Shown here: positions 9,456 through 17,991 of the stretch, one piece after another
How the letters are laid out: each line of letters opens with the position of its first letter
How positions within the stretch are numbered: position 1 is the first letter of the stretch
NCBI RefSeq assembly: GCF_000218545.1
Contig: NC_015671.1
Location: 2,480,001 to 2,544,000 of the forward strand
Direction: 5' to 3'
DNA from: Cellulomonas gilvus ATCC 13127
Lineage (GTDB): Bacteria > Actinomycetota > Actinomycetes > Actinomycetales > Cellulomonadaceae
DNA length: 64,000 nt
Program-made: the position numbers and the translations under genes
The notes under the pieces: model-generated
The model's input: only the letters and a program-made list of their open reading frames with translations
What the model was told of the DNA's origin: nothing
Databases searched by the model: none

Positions 9456-10928
9456 TCAGGCGCGCAGCGCCATGGTGCTCGCGCGCACGGGTGCGGGCAG
9501 CGCGGTGGTGCCCGTGAGGTGACGGTCGACGCTCGCCGCGGCGGCGCGGCCCTCCGCGATCGCCCACACCACGAGCGACTGACCGCGTCCGCAGTCGCCC
9601 GCCACGAACACGCCCGGCACGGACGTCGCGAAGTCGTCGTCGCGCACGAACGCGCCCCGCGCGTCGGTCGCCAGCCCCAGCTGCTCGGCCAGGCCCCCGG
9701 TCTCGGGCCCGACGAAGCCGAGCGCGAGCACCACCAGCTGCGCGGGCAGCACGCGCTCGGTCCCGGGCACCGCCTCGAACCGACCGTCCACGCGCTCGAC
9801 GTCGGCGATGCGCAGACCGCTGACGCGACCCTCGTCGTCGCCCACGATCTCGAGCGTGCTCACGGCGAACAGACGCTCGCCGCCCTCCTCGTGCGACGTC
9901 GAGACCTTGAAGATCGTGGGGTACGTGGGCCACGGCTGTGCGTCGGGACGCTCGCGCGGGGCCTCGGGCATGATCTCGAGCTGCGTGATGGAGCGGGCGC
10001 CCTGGCGGACCGCGGTGCCCACGCAGTCGGCGCCGGTGTCCCCGCCGCCGATGACCACGACGTCGCGCCCGGTCGCCAGCTCGGCGCCCGGCACAGGTGC
10101 CCCCACCGCGGCGTGGTTGGCGGGCACCAGGTAGTCCATCGCGGGCAGCACGCCGCGCAGCTCGCGGCCCGGCACGGGCAGGTCGCGCGGCACCGTCGAG
10201 CCGACGGTCACGACGATCGCGTCGTGCCGGCGCCGCAGCTCCTCGCCCGTGAGGTCCTTGCCGATCTCCACGCCGCAGCGGAACACCGTGCCCTCGGCCC
10301 GCATGACGTCCAGGCGGCGCTCGACCACGGCGGCGGGGAGCTTGTACTCGGGGATGCCGAACCGCAGCAGGCCACCGGGCGCGGACGACCGCTCGTACAC
10401 GCTCACGGTGTGACCGGCCTGCGTCAGCTGCTGCGCGGCGGCCAGCCCGGCAGGCCCGGACCCGACGACGGCCACCGTGAAGCCGGTCATGCGGTCCGGC
10501 GGGAGCGGCTCGACGAGGCCGCGTGCGAACCCCTCCTCGGCGATGCTCAGCTCGATGTTGCGGATGGTCACGGGCGGCTGGTTGATCCCCAGCACGCACC
10601 CGGCCTCGCACGGCGCGGGGCACAGGCGGCCGGTGAACTCGGGGAAGTTGTTGGTCATGTGCATGCGCGCGGACGCGTCCGTCCACTGACCGCGCCAGAC
10701 CAGGTCGTTCCACTCGGGCATGAGGTTGCCCAGCGGGCACGCGTGGTGGCAGAACGGCACGCCGCAGTCCATGCAGCGCCCGGCCTGCCGCGACAGGGTG
10801 CCGATCGCGGACTCGTCACCGGTGGGGTTCCGGTGCACCTCGTCCCAGTCCAGGATGCGGACGGGAACCGCCCGGTCGGCGGGCAGCTCACGCTCCCGGG
10901 TCCGGAGGAATCCACGCGGGTCGGCCAT
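9456..10928 (-). CDS. gltD: Glutamate synthase, small (beta) subunit
   Basis: This 490-residue protein delivers electrons from NADPH to the large glutamate synthase subunit. The N-terminal cysteine cluster CMDCGVPFCHHACPLGN binds Fe-S centres. The FAD-binding site is VVGSGPAGLAAAQQL and the NADPH-binding site is VVVIGGGDTGADCVG. A final FAD motif, GVFVAGDCGRGQSLVVWAIAEGR, is near the C-terminus. The start at 10928 (MADPRGFLRTRE) matches the family; an alternative ATG lies nine codons upstream. In actinobacteria gltD normally follows gltB directly, but here the upstream neighbour is a GH32 gene, so gltB must be elsewhere or absent. Another NADPH-dependent use of this fold is possible but less likely given the complete GltD pattern. 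Confidence 0.92.
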   Translation of the reverse strand: MADPRGFLRTRERELPADRAVPVRILDWDEVHRNPTGDESAIGTLSRQAGRCMDCGVPFCHHACPLGNLMPEWNDLVWRGQWTDASARMHMTNNFPEFTGRLCPAPCEAGCVLGINQPPVTIRNIELSIAEEGFARGLVEPLPPDRMTGFTVAVVGSGPAGLAAAQQLTQAGHTVSVYERSSAPGGLLRFGIPEYKLPAAVVERRLDVMRAEGTVFRCGVEIGKDLTGEELRRRHDAIVVTVGSTVPRDLPVPGRELRGVLPAMDYLVPANHAAVGAPVPGAELATGRDVVVIGGGDTGADCVGTAVRQGARSITQLEIMPEAPRERPDAQPWPTYPTIFKVSTSHEEGGERLFAVSTLEIVGDDEGRVSGLRIADVERVDGRFEAVPGTERVLPAQLVVLALGFVGPETGGLAEQLGLATDARGAFVRDDDFATSVPGVFVAGDCGRGQSLVVWAIAEGRAAAASVDRHLTGTTALPAPVRASTMALRA

Positions 10929-10967
10929 GCCGCGAAGGTAGCCGAACCCCGGCACCGCGCGAGCGCC

Positions 10968-12296
10968 CTAGGTCCTGGGTGGACACCCGTGGTCGACGAA
11001 CGTGTCCAGCAGGGCGCCGCGTGCCACCTGCTCGGTGAGCGTGAGCCGCCCGTCGTCGACGAACACCTCGACGATCCCGGCGTCCGCCACCACGAGCAGG
11101 TCCACGTCGCGGTCGGGCAGGTCGACGGCCGCGCGGTGCAGCGTCGCGGGGACGGCGCGGGGTGCGCACCGCGAGCGGTCGACGACGAGCCGCCCGCCCG
11201 CGACCTCGAGGTGCAGCGCGGTCCCAGGATCCTGGGCGGCGTGCAGCACGAACGTCCGCGCGTCGCCGCGTGCGGCCCGCGCGCGGTGCACCACCAGACC
11301 GGGCGGTGTCGCTGCCGGCAGCACGGGGGTCGAGCGCAGCACCGGGCCACCCTCCGCCGACGGCACCAGCTCGAGGTCCCGGGCGAGCGTCATGGTCGCG
11401 CCCCACGGCTCGTCGAGCAGGTCGCGCGCGTAGAGCCACGACCCGGCCCAGGCCAGGGCGACCACGCGGCCGTCGGGTGCGTCCGTGAACGTGACCGCCG
11501 CGTAGTGGTCGTGGCCGTGGTCCAGCCAGCGCACGTCGTCGTGCCGCGCGCGGAAGGTCGTGCCGTCGAAGTCGCCCACCACGTACTGCGTCGCCGACCC
11601 GCCGCCCTGCGGCCCGCCGCGGTCGACGTTGACCAGGAGCACCCATGCGCGCTCGTCGGTCCCCGCCACGGGCACGTGCACCAGGTCGGGGCACTCCCAC
11701 GCCCCCTCGACGCTGCCGTGCGGGCCGAACGCGGACAGCCACGTCCACGTGCGCAGGTCGGGTGACGTCCAGAACGCGATGCGCCGCTCGAGCGGCTCCG
11801 CGAGCGCCATGAGCCAGCGCCGCGCGGCGGCGTCCCAGCGCACCTTGGGGTCGCGCGAGTCCTGCTTGCCGAGGTCGAGCACCGGGTTGTCCGCGATGCG
11901 GGTGAACGTCGCACCCTCGTCGTGGCTCACCGCGAGCGACTGCGTCTCGGTCCCCGCACGCGGCGAGCCGGGCTCGTGGTGGCTCGTGAACACCGCGACG
12001 AGCGGTCCGCGCGGACCGTCGGCGGGCGTCGCGAGCCCTGCGGTGTCGAGCGGGTCGGCGACCACGCACCCGCTGAACGACATCTCGTCGGGCGTCGCGG
12101 GCAGCGCGTGCCCGCGCCACGTCCACGTGAGCAGGTCCGACGAGGTCGCGTGCCCCCAGCCGATCGATCCCCAGTCCCGGCCGTGCGGGTTGTGCTGCAG
12201 GTACAGGTGCCACACGCCGTCCCGGTGGATCATCCCGTTGGGGTCGTTCATCCACGTGGCGCCCGTCGTGAAGTGCGCCACCGGCCACACCGCCAT
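10968..12296 (-). CDS. Glycoside hydrolase family 32 (beta-fructosidase / sucrose hydrolase)
   Basis: The 442-residue protein shows all three GH32 catalytic motifs: WMNDPNG (nucleophile Asp18), RDPKV (transition-state stabiliser, near residue 147) and ECPDL (acid/base Glu, near 201). A C-terminal beta-sandwich runs from about residue 330, ending in IVEVFVDDGRLTLTEQ. GH32 enzymes cleave beta-fructosides such as sucrose, inulin or levan. No signal peptide is present, so an intracellular enzyme acting on imported sucrose or fructo-oligosaccharides is most likely. The start was set at ATG 12296, giving MAVWPVAHFTTG close to the usual N-terminus; an in-frame ATG at 12332 would add an Arg-rich tail. 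Confidence 0.93.
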   Translation of the reverse strand: MAVWPVAHFTTGATWMNDPNGMIHRDGVWHLYLQHNPHGRDWGSIGWGHATSSDLLTWTWRGHALPATPDEMSFSGCVVADPLDTAGLATPADGPRGPLVAVFTSHHEPGSPRAGTETQSLAVSHDEGATFTRIADNPVLDLGKQDSRDPKVRWDAAARRWLMALAEPLERRIAFWTSPDLRTWTWLSAFGPHGSVEGAWECPDLVHVPVAGTDERAWVLLVNVDRGGPQGGGSATQYVVGDFDGTTFRARHDDVRWLDHGHDHYAAVTFTDAPDGRVVALAWAGSWLYARDLLDEPWGATMTLARDLELVPSAEGGPVLRSTPVLPAATPPGLVVHRARAARGDARTFVLHAAQDPGTALHLEVAGGRLVVDRSRCAPRAVPATLHRAAVDLPDRDVDLLVVADAGIVEVFVDDGRLTLTEQVARGALLDTFVDHGCPPRT

Positions 12297-12345
12297 GGGG
12301 ACCCGCCTTCGTCGTCCTGTTCGTCGCCTCACCCTCGTCCGGGCC

Positions 12346-13452
12346 TCACGCTACGCGGCGCCGCGCCACCACCCGCGGCGCGGCGGCCGGCCCGACCACC
12401 GCGAGCGACGGCGCGTCCCGCTCGCGACGCCGGACGAACACCGCGGCGCGCTGCACCTGGAACCCGACGACGAACAGCAGCAGGTCGGTGAGGACCTTCG
12501 CCGGCAGCAGCGCGACCCCGAGCTCCGTGAGCCCCCACAGCGTCGCGTAGCCCGCCGTGAGCAGCACGACCGCCAGCGCCCAGTACCGGGCGGCCTCCTG
12601 GGGCCACCGGCCGCGCTGCGGGCGGCGGAACACCCACCACCGGTTCGCCGTGAAGTTGACCACCGAGCTGATCAGCCGCGCGAGCACCACGGCCGGGAGC
12701 AGCGCGTGCGTGACCGCGACGAGCGCGAGCAGCGCCACCGCGTCCACCGCGAACGCCACGAGCGACGACGCGGCGAACCGCAGCAGCGGCGCGTACACCC
12801 GCGCCGAGTCCACCAACGGCCGGAAGTGCGAGGACGCGTTGCCGTCCAGGTACACGGTCGCGATCGGCACCTCGACGATCGTCCGATCCTCGGCCACGGC
12901 GCGCAGCAGCGCGGCGAGCTCGTACTCGAACCGGTCGCCCTGCACCTCCAGCAGCCCGGCGAGCGCGTGCGCGGGGTACGCGCGCAGACCGGTCTGCGTG
13001 TCCCGGACCCGGCAGCCCGTGCCCAGGTGGAAGGCCGTGCGCGTGCACGCGTTTCCGAACCGCGAGCGCAGCGGCACCCGGCCGGTCAGCAGGCGCGTGC
13101 CCAGGACCACGTCCGCGTCGCCCAGCATCGCGCGGTCCGCCACCGCGAGCACGTCGCCGACCGTGTGCTGGCCGTCGCAGTCGGCGCACACCACGCCGGC
13201 TCCCGGATGGTGTGCGCGCACGTGCGCGAACCCGGTGCGCAGGGCCCGGCCCTTGCCGCGGTTCCGGTCGTGCCGCAGGACCGTGGCGCCCGTGGCCGCG
13301 ACGCCGGCCAGGACGTGAGCGCATGCGGGACCGCTACCGTCGTCGACCACGACCACGGGCAGGTCCGGCCGCGCGGTGCGCACGCGCGCCACCAGCTGCA
13401 CCAGCCGCTCGTCGGGCTCGTACGCGGGGATCAGCAGCACCATGCCGCTCAT
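12346..13452 (-). CDS. Glycosyltransferase family 2 fused to a GtrA-like membrane domain
   Basis: The 368-residue protein has two parts. Residues 1 to about 215 form a DPM1-like GT2 domain with LLIPAYEPDE, the nucleotide-sugar site VVVVDDGSG, and the DCDGQHT metal-binding region. Residues about 220-345 form a GtrA-like domain with four predicted helices, including VNFTANRWWVFRR. GT2 domains of this type transfer a sugar from UDP- or GDP-sugar to polyprenyl phosphate. GtrA proteins are thought to move such lipid-linked sugars across the membrane. The fusion therefore suggests synthesis and flipping of a polyprenyl-phospho-sugar for cell-envelope glycosylation. The ATG overlaps the stop of the upstream NAGPA gene (ATGA), so the two are coupled. 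Confidence 0.88.
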   Translation of the reverse strand: MSGMVLLIPAYEPDERLVQLVARVRTARPDLPVVVVDDGSGPACAHVLAGVAATGATVLRHDRNRGKGRALRTGFAHVRAHHPGAGVVCADCDGQHTVGDVLAVADRAMLGDADVVLGTRLLTGRVPLRSRFGNACTRTAFHLGTGCRVRDTQTGLRAYPAHALAGLLEVQGDRFEYELAALLRAVAEDRTIVEVPIATVYLDGNASSHFRPLVDSARVYAPLLRFAASSLVAFAVDAVALLALVAVTHALLPAVVLARLISSVVNFTANRWWVFRRPQRGRWPQEAARYWALAVVLLTAGYATLWGLTELGVALLPAKVLTDLLLFVVGFQVQRAAVFVRRRERDAPSLAVVGPAAAPRVVARRRVA

Positions 13453-14468
13453 GCGCCGGCCGCCGTGCTCGCCGCGGCCAGGCCGCCGACGTACAGGACG
13501 TCGGACGTGCCGCGCTCCTGGCCCCTGCCGAGGGGGTCGTTGACGAGCTCCCCGCCGAACACCATGGTCGACGAGCCGCCACCGTCCAGGTTGTACGCGG
13601 TCTGGGCCCCGAGGCCCTGCATGATCTCGGTCAGGCCGGGGAGCGTCACCCCGGCGCTGTAGCCCGGGCTACGACCGTCGACGACGACGAGCACCAGGTG
13701 GTTCTCGTCCACGACGCCGATCGCGGTGCGCGGCTGCTCGCCCTGGATCGAGTGGTTGCCGACGTTCGTGTCCACCTCGACGTCCTCGACGCCCTCGACC
13801 ACCTGCCCGTCCTGGAGCAGCGCGGGGCCGAAGCTGAGCGTGTTCCACACCCCGGCGGCGACGAGCTCGTCGGCGGTCGTGGTGGTCTCGTCGACCACCT
13901 CCACATGCCCGTCGCGGTAGAACGCCAGCGCCTGGCGCGCACCCTCGTCGCGGTACGCGACGCCGTTGCGGATGACGATCCCCGTGTCGCGGAACCCGTA
14001 GTAGTCCCCGTTGATCGCGAGCACCGCGTCGTGCGCCGCCGCGATGTCGGACGTGTCCTGCGTGATGTTGGTGCCGTACGCGTCGTCGGCGAACGCCGAG
14101 CGCAGGACGGTCGCGTCGGAGAGCACCACGTCGGCCACGTAGTACGTCACCTTGTCGTCACCCGTCCCGGTCACGACGGTCGAGATCTCGATGCTCGCGT
14201 CGTCGGACGTGTACGTGGTCGCGGTCAGCGTGCCCGCCGCGCCCGACGACCGAGTGGTGTCGGTGGTGCCGTCGGCCACCGCGAGCGCGGCCTCGTACGC
14301 GCTCACGTCGGCGATCTCGACGTGGTCGATCACGAAGCGGTCGAGCGCCCACGCCGTGGTGCCGCCCGCTGCGAGCACGAACGTCGCGGTCGAGGCGAGC
14401 AGGATGCGGCGCACACGGCGCCCGGGGTGCGGCGCCGGGTCAGGCCCTGCGGGTGGTGGAGTCGTCAT
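13449..14468 (-). CDS. Secreted or membrane-anchored phosphodiester glycosidase (NAGPA domain)
   Basis: The 339-residue protein has an N-terminal transmembrane or signal-anchor helix (ILLASTATFVLAAGGTTAWAL) and a C-terminal NAGPA domain (PF09992). Family landmarks are LAINGDYYGFRDTGIVIRNG, PRTAIGVVDENHLVLVVVDG and YNLDGGGSSTMVFGG. The domain cleaves GlcNAc-1-phosphodiester bonds in the mammalian uncovering enzyme; bacterial members are envelope enzymes of poorly known substrate. It is coupled by ATGA to the GT2-GtrA gene, which suggests that one enzyme attaches and the other trims a phosphate-linked sugar on the cell surface. That link is inference from adjacency. Confidence 0.88.
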   Translation of the reverse strand: MTTPPPAGPDPAPHPGRRVRRILLASTATFVLAAGGTTAWALDRFVIDHVEIADVSAYEAALAVADGTTDTTRSSGAAGTLTATTYTSDDASIEISTVVTGTGDDKVTYYVADVVLSDATVLRSAFADDAYGTNITQDTSDIAAAHDAVLAINGDYYGFRDTGIVIRNGVAYRDEGARQALAFYRDGHVEVVDETTTTADELVAAGVWNTLSFGPALLQDGQVVEGVEDVEVDTNVGNHSIQGEQPRTAIGVVDENHLVLVVVDGRSPGYSAGVTLPGLTEIMQGLGAQTAYNLDGGGSSTMVFGGELVNDPLGRGQERGTSDVLYVGGLAAASTAAGA

Positions 14469-14654
14469 GGGAGGTGTCTACGGAGGCGACCTGGAGCGCC
14501 CGTGGGCTCCGGCTGCGAGCAGGCTGGACGCCCCGTCATGTGACCCAGGTCCCAGGGCCCGGGCCGCCGACGGCCGTAATCTCCGAGTCAAGTGCGGACC
14601 GTGTCCGGGTGTGCTCTCGACCAAACGCCCGCGGTCCTGACGAAGGGAGCACCC

Positions 14655-16583
14655 GTGGGCACCGTGCCGGAGCTGACCGCCGTCCACCTGCCGCCTGCCG
14701 TGCGCGCAGCGATCGAAGCGAGCCCTCGGGTCATCGTGCCGTCGTCGCGCGACGAGCTGTACCGCCTGTCGCTGGGCCCCGCCGGTGGCCCCGTGCACGA
14801 GGTCGCGTACGACGTCGCGGGTCCGGACGGGACCACGTCGGTGGTCGAGGCGACCGTGACGCGCTGCCGCAACGGCATCGCGGTCAACTACCCCGAGGAC
14901 TACATGCGCCGGCGCGACCCGGACTGCATGCGCATCGCCGACGACCTGCCGACCGACAAGCCGCGCTACGCCGACGTGTACGGCGAGCAGTTCGCGCCGA
15001 CGAAGGCCGCGACGCTCGAGTGGCTCGGCGAGCAGGACCTCGTCGTCGTGCCGTTCAAGGCGGGCGGGCCGACGTTCGGGTACCCGTCGGTGGCGCTCGT
15101 CCCGGTCAACGCCGCGTTCTTCGCGCTCGCGCTCGTGGACCTGCAGGGCTGGGTCACGTTCGACGAGCTGGTCGAGCAGCACGGCGAGTTCGCGCCGCGC
15201 TCGATCCTGTACGTCGCTCCCCCGTTCCGGCACACCGCGTTCGCGGGGCGGCAGGTCGTCGTGCACGACCGCACGCCCGACCTGCACGAGGTCTTCGCGT
15301 ACAACCTGTACCCCGGCCCGAGCGCCAAGAAGGGCGTGTTCTCGGTCCTGCTCGACATCGGCGAGGCCGAGGGCTGGATCACCGCGCACGCGTCGGCGGT
15401 CCGCGTCACCACGCCGTACGACAACGACACCGTCGTCATGCACGAGGGTGCGTCGGGTGGCGGCAAGTCCGAGATGTGCCAGGAGTTCCGCCGCCAGGAC
15501 GACGGCCGCATCCTGCTCGGCACCAACGTGGTGACCAACGAGCCGTACGTCATCACGCTCGCCGAGTCGAGCGCGCTCGCGCCCGTGACCGACGACATGA
15601 CGCTGTGCCACTCGTCGCTCCAGGACGGCGACGGACGCCTGGTCATCGCCGACGCCGAGGCCGGCTGGTTCGTGCGCGTGGACAACCTGCGCTCGTACGG
15701 CGAGGACACCAACTTCGAGCGCGCCTGCATCCACCCGACCAAGCCGCTGGTGTTCTTCAACATCCAGGGCGTGCCGGACGCGACGGTCCTGCCGTGGGAG
15801 CACACGCTCGACTCGACGGGCAAGCCGTGCCCCAACCCGCGCGTCGTCATCGACCGCTCGATGATCCGCGGCGTGGTCTCCGAGCCCGCCCACGTGGACG
15901 TGCGGACGTTCGGGGTCCGGATGCCCGCGTGCACGCGTGAGAAGCCGACCTACGGGATCATGGGCGTCACGCACTTCGTCCCCCCGGCCCTGGCGTGGGT
16001 GTGGCGCCTGATCGCCCCGCGCGGGGACAAGAACCCGTCGATCGGCGAGACGAAGTCCGAGGCCAAGGTCATCAAGCACGGCGGCATGGTCTCCGAGGGC
16101 GTCGGCTCGTACTGGCCGTTCGCGACGGGCACCAAGGTCGCCGCCGCGAACCTGCTGCTCGCGCAGCTGGTCGAGGCCTCGCGCACGCGCTACGTGCTCA
16201 CCCCCAACCAGCACATCGGCGCCTACCAGGTGGGTTTCGCGGCCGAGTGGATGACGCGCGAGTACCTCGCCCGCCGCGGTGGCGGTCGTGTCCGTCGTGA
16301 CCAGCTGACCCCGGCACGGTGCGCGCTGTTCGGCTACACGATGCGGGAGATGAAGCTCGACGGGCAGCTGGTGCGCCCCACGTGGCTCGCCCCCGAGATG
16401 CAGTCGCAGGTGGGCGTCGAGGCGTACGACGAGGGCGCGCGCATCATCTCCTCGTTCTTCAAGGCCGAGCTCGAGCAGTACCTGACCGACGACCTGGACC
16501 CGCTGGGCCGCGCGATCATCGAGCTCGTGCTCAAGGACGCGTCGATCGAGGACTACGAGGCGCTCACGCCGATGCACATCTGA
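14655..16583 (+). CDS. DUF4914 family protein with a P-loop (PEPCK/HPr-kinase-like)
   Basis: The 642-residue cytoplasmic protein matches what is known as DUF4914. A glycine-rich loop, HEGASGGGKSEMCQEF near residue 262, resembles the P-loop of HPr kinase and PEP carboxykinase. It is followed by ADAEAGWFVRVDNLRSYGEDTNFERACIHP, where PEPCK-type enzymes place metal ligands. The function is unknown; a nucleotide-dependent kinase or carboxykinase-like reaction is plausible from the fold. The GTG at 14655 was chosen because AAGGGAG lies 6 nt upstream; an in-frame start at 14592 lacks such a site. It stands alone, followed 37 bp later by dinB, which has its own SOS box. Confidence 0.8.
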   Translation: MGTVPELTAVHLPPAVRAAIEASPRVIVPSSRDELYRLSLGPAGGPVHEVAYDVAGPDGTTSVVEATVTRCRNGIAVNYPEDYMRRRDPDCMRIADDLPTDKPRYADVYGEQFAPTKAATLEWLGEQDLVVVPFKAGGPTFGYPSVALVPVNAAFFALALVDLQGWVTFDELVEQHGEFAPRSILYVAPPFRHTAFAGRQVVVHDRTPDLHEVFAYNLYPGPSAKKGVFSVLLDIGEAEGWITAHASAVRVTTPYDNDTVVMHEGASGGGKSEMCQEFRRQDDGRILLGTNVVTNEPYVITLAESSALAPVTDDMTLCHSSLQDGDGRLVIADAEAGWFVRVDNLRSYGEDTNFERACIHPTKPLVFFNIQGVPDATVLPWEHTLDSTGKPCPNPRVVIDRSMIRGVVSEPAHVDVRTFGVRMPACTREKPTYGIMGVTHFVPPALAWVWRLIAPRGDKNPSIGETKSEAKVIKHGGMVSEGVGSYWPFATGTKVAAANLLLAQLVEASRTRYVLTPNQHIGAYQVGFAAEWMTREYLARRGGGRVRRDQLTPARCALFGYTMREMKLDGQLVRPTWLAPEMQSQVGVEAYDEGARIISSFFKAELEQYLTDDLDPLGRAIIELVLKDASIEDYEALTPMHI

Positions 16584-16595
16584 GCACGCCCGTGT

Positions 16596-16637
16596 GGGTG
16601 GTCGGGTCGAACATGTGTTCGTGCGACCCGACCACCC
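16596..16637. repeat. 14-bp inverted repeat enclosing the dinB SOS box and start
   Basis: The two perfect 14-nt arms (16596-16609 and 16624-16637, GGGTGGTCGGGTCG and its complement) flank a 14-nt centre that contains the core of a LexA-type box and the dinB GTG. It may act as a terminator for the upstream DUF4914 gene, as an operator extension, or as an mRNA hairpin that hides the start codon. Confidence 0.7.
16607..16622 (+). promoter_or_regulatory. LexA SOS box before dinB
   Basis: TCGAACATGTGTTCGT matches the actinobacterial LexA consensus TCGAAC-N4-GTTCGA at 11 of 12 defined positions. It overlaps the predicted dinB start, as expected for a repressor site covering the promoter or transcription start. 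This predicts damage-inducible dinB expression. Confidence 0.8.
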
Positions 16638-17838
16638 CCGCCGCGACGCGACGATCCTGCACGCCGACCTGGACGCGTTCTACGCGTCGGTCGAGCAGCG
16701 TGACGACCCGCGCCTGCGGCGGCGCCCCGTGGCGGTCGGCGGCGGCGTGGTGCTCTCGGCGTCCTACGAGGCGCGGCGGCGCGGTGTGCGCACCGCGATG
16801 GGTGGCGCGCAGGCGCGGCGGTTGTGCCCCGACCTGATCGTCGTCCCACCCCGGTTCGACGAGTACGTCGCCGCGAGCCGCGCGGTGTTCGCGGTGTTCC
16901 GCGAGACCACGCCCCAGGTCCAAGGCGTCTCGATCGACGAGGCGTTCCTCGACGTGGCCGGGCTGCGCCACGTGGACCCGACCCCGCCGGTCGGGATCGG
17001 CGCACGCGTGCGCCGGCGCGTGCGTGACGAGGTCGGGCTGCCCATCACGGTCGGCGTGGCGCGCACGCCGTTCCTCTCCAAGGTCGCGAGTCGGGTCGGC
17101 AAGCCCGACGGCCTGCTCCTGGTCCCGCCGGACCGGGAGGCCGCCTTCCTGCACCCGCTGCCCGTGGAGACGCTCTGGGGCGTCGGCGCGGTGACCGCGG
17201 CGCGCCTGCACGCGCTGGGGCTGCACACCGCGGGCGACGTGGCCGCCCTGCCCGAGGACGTGCTGCGCGGCGTGCTGGGGCCCGCCGCGGGCGCGCACCT
17301 GTTCGCGGTGGTGCACGGCCGGACGGGCACGCACCTGGTGACCGACCACGCGCGCGGGTCGATCGGCGCGCAGCGCGCGCTCGGCCGCGGCCCGCACCCG
17401 CCCGCGGACGTGCGCGCGGCACTGCTCGGGCTCGTGGACCGGGTGGCGCGCCGGCTGCGGGCCGCACACCTGGTCGCCCGGACCGTGGTGCTGCGCCTGC
17501 GCTTCGCCGACTTCACGCGCGCGACGCGCTCGCGCACGCTCGCGTTCGGCACCGCCTCGGGACCCGAGCTGACCTCCTGTGCGACGCACCTGCTGGACTC
17601 GGTGGGCGCGCTGGTCGACGAGCGTGGGCTCACCCTGATCGGCGTGGCGCTGACCGGGCTCGGCTCGGACGCCGCAGTGCAGCCGGCGTTGGCGCTCGAC
17701 GCACCCGACCGGGAGCGCCTCGACTCGGCGACCGACGCGTTGCGCGAGCGGTTCGGGGCGCGCAGCCTCACACGCGCGAGCCTGCTGCGGGTCGGCGACG
17801 GGTTCGCGGCACCACAGCTGCCCGAGCACGGCCCATGA
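16621..17838 (+). CDS. dinB: DNA polymerase IV (Y-family translesion polymerase)
   Basis: The 405-residue protein carries the Y-family catalytic motifs: HADLDAFYASVEQ with the first metal-binding Asp, YEARRRGVRTAM, and VSIDEAFLDV with the SIDE motif. A helix-hairpin-helix region (ETLWGVGAVTAARLHALG) and the little-finger domain follow. The C-terminus lacks an obvious beta-clamp peptide, but it ends at ...LPEHGP. The enzyme copies past DNA lesions with low fidelity. GTG 16621 gives VRPDHPRRDATILHADLD, close to the family N-terminus. GTG 16594 is in frame but would place the whole SOS box inside the coding region. Confidence 0.93.
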   Translation: MRPDHPRRDATILHADLDAFYASVEQRDDPRLRRRPVAVGGGVVLSASYEARRRGVRTAMGGAQARRLCPDLIVVPPRFDEYVAASRAVFAVFRETTPQVQGVSIDEAFLDVAGLRHVDPTPPVGIGARVRRRVRDEVGLPITVGVARTPFLSKVASRVGKPDGLLLVPPDREAAFLHPLPVETLWGVGAVTAARLHALGLHTAGDVAALPEDVLRGVLGPAAGAHLFAVVHGRTGTHLVTDHARGSIGAQRALGRGPHPPADVRAALLGLVDRVARRLRAAHLVARTVVLRLRFADFTRATRSRTLAFGTASGPELTSCATHLLDSVGALVDERGLTLIGVALTGLGSDAAVQPALALDAPDRERLDSATDALRERFGARSLTRASLLRVGDGFAAPQLPEHGP

Positions 17839-17979
17839 GCACGCGGCCCCACAGCGTCGGCCACGCGCCCACACCCCACGGCGGCAGCCCACCGTGACAC
17901 CCGGACGCCCGGATCCGCGCGTGCCCGGTCGCAGCCGAACGTCACACCCGACACGCTGGATCGGGGCGCGTCCGGTGCC

Positions 17980-17985
17980 GATGAT
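17980..17985 (+). promoter_or_regulatory. Possible -10 element for a leaderless transcript
   Basis: GATGAT ends 6 nt before the ATG of the HNH lipoprotein gene. No ribosome binding site is seen between them, which fits leaderless initiation. No good -35 is visible. Confidence 0.35.
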
Positions 17986-17991
17986 CTGCAC

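Noticed and set aside
8964..11765. Very long plus-strand open frame (933 codons)
   Set aside because: It lies antisense to GH6, DUF1905, gltD and GH32, has Arg/His/Gly-rich low-complexity composition and no recognisable domain. Long antisense frames are normal at this GC content.
14478..16577. Minus-strand open frame of 699 codons
   Set aside because: It is the mirror of the DUF4914 gene, which has a proper start, P-loop and ribosome binding site.
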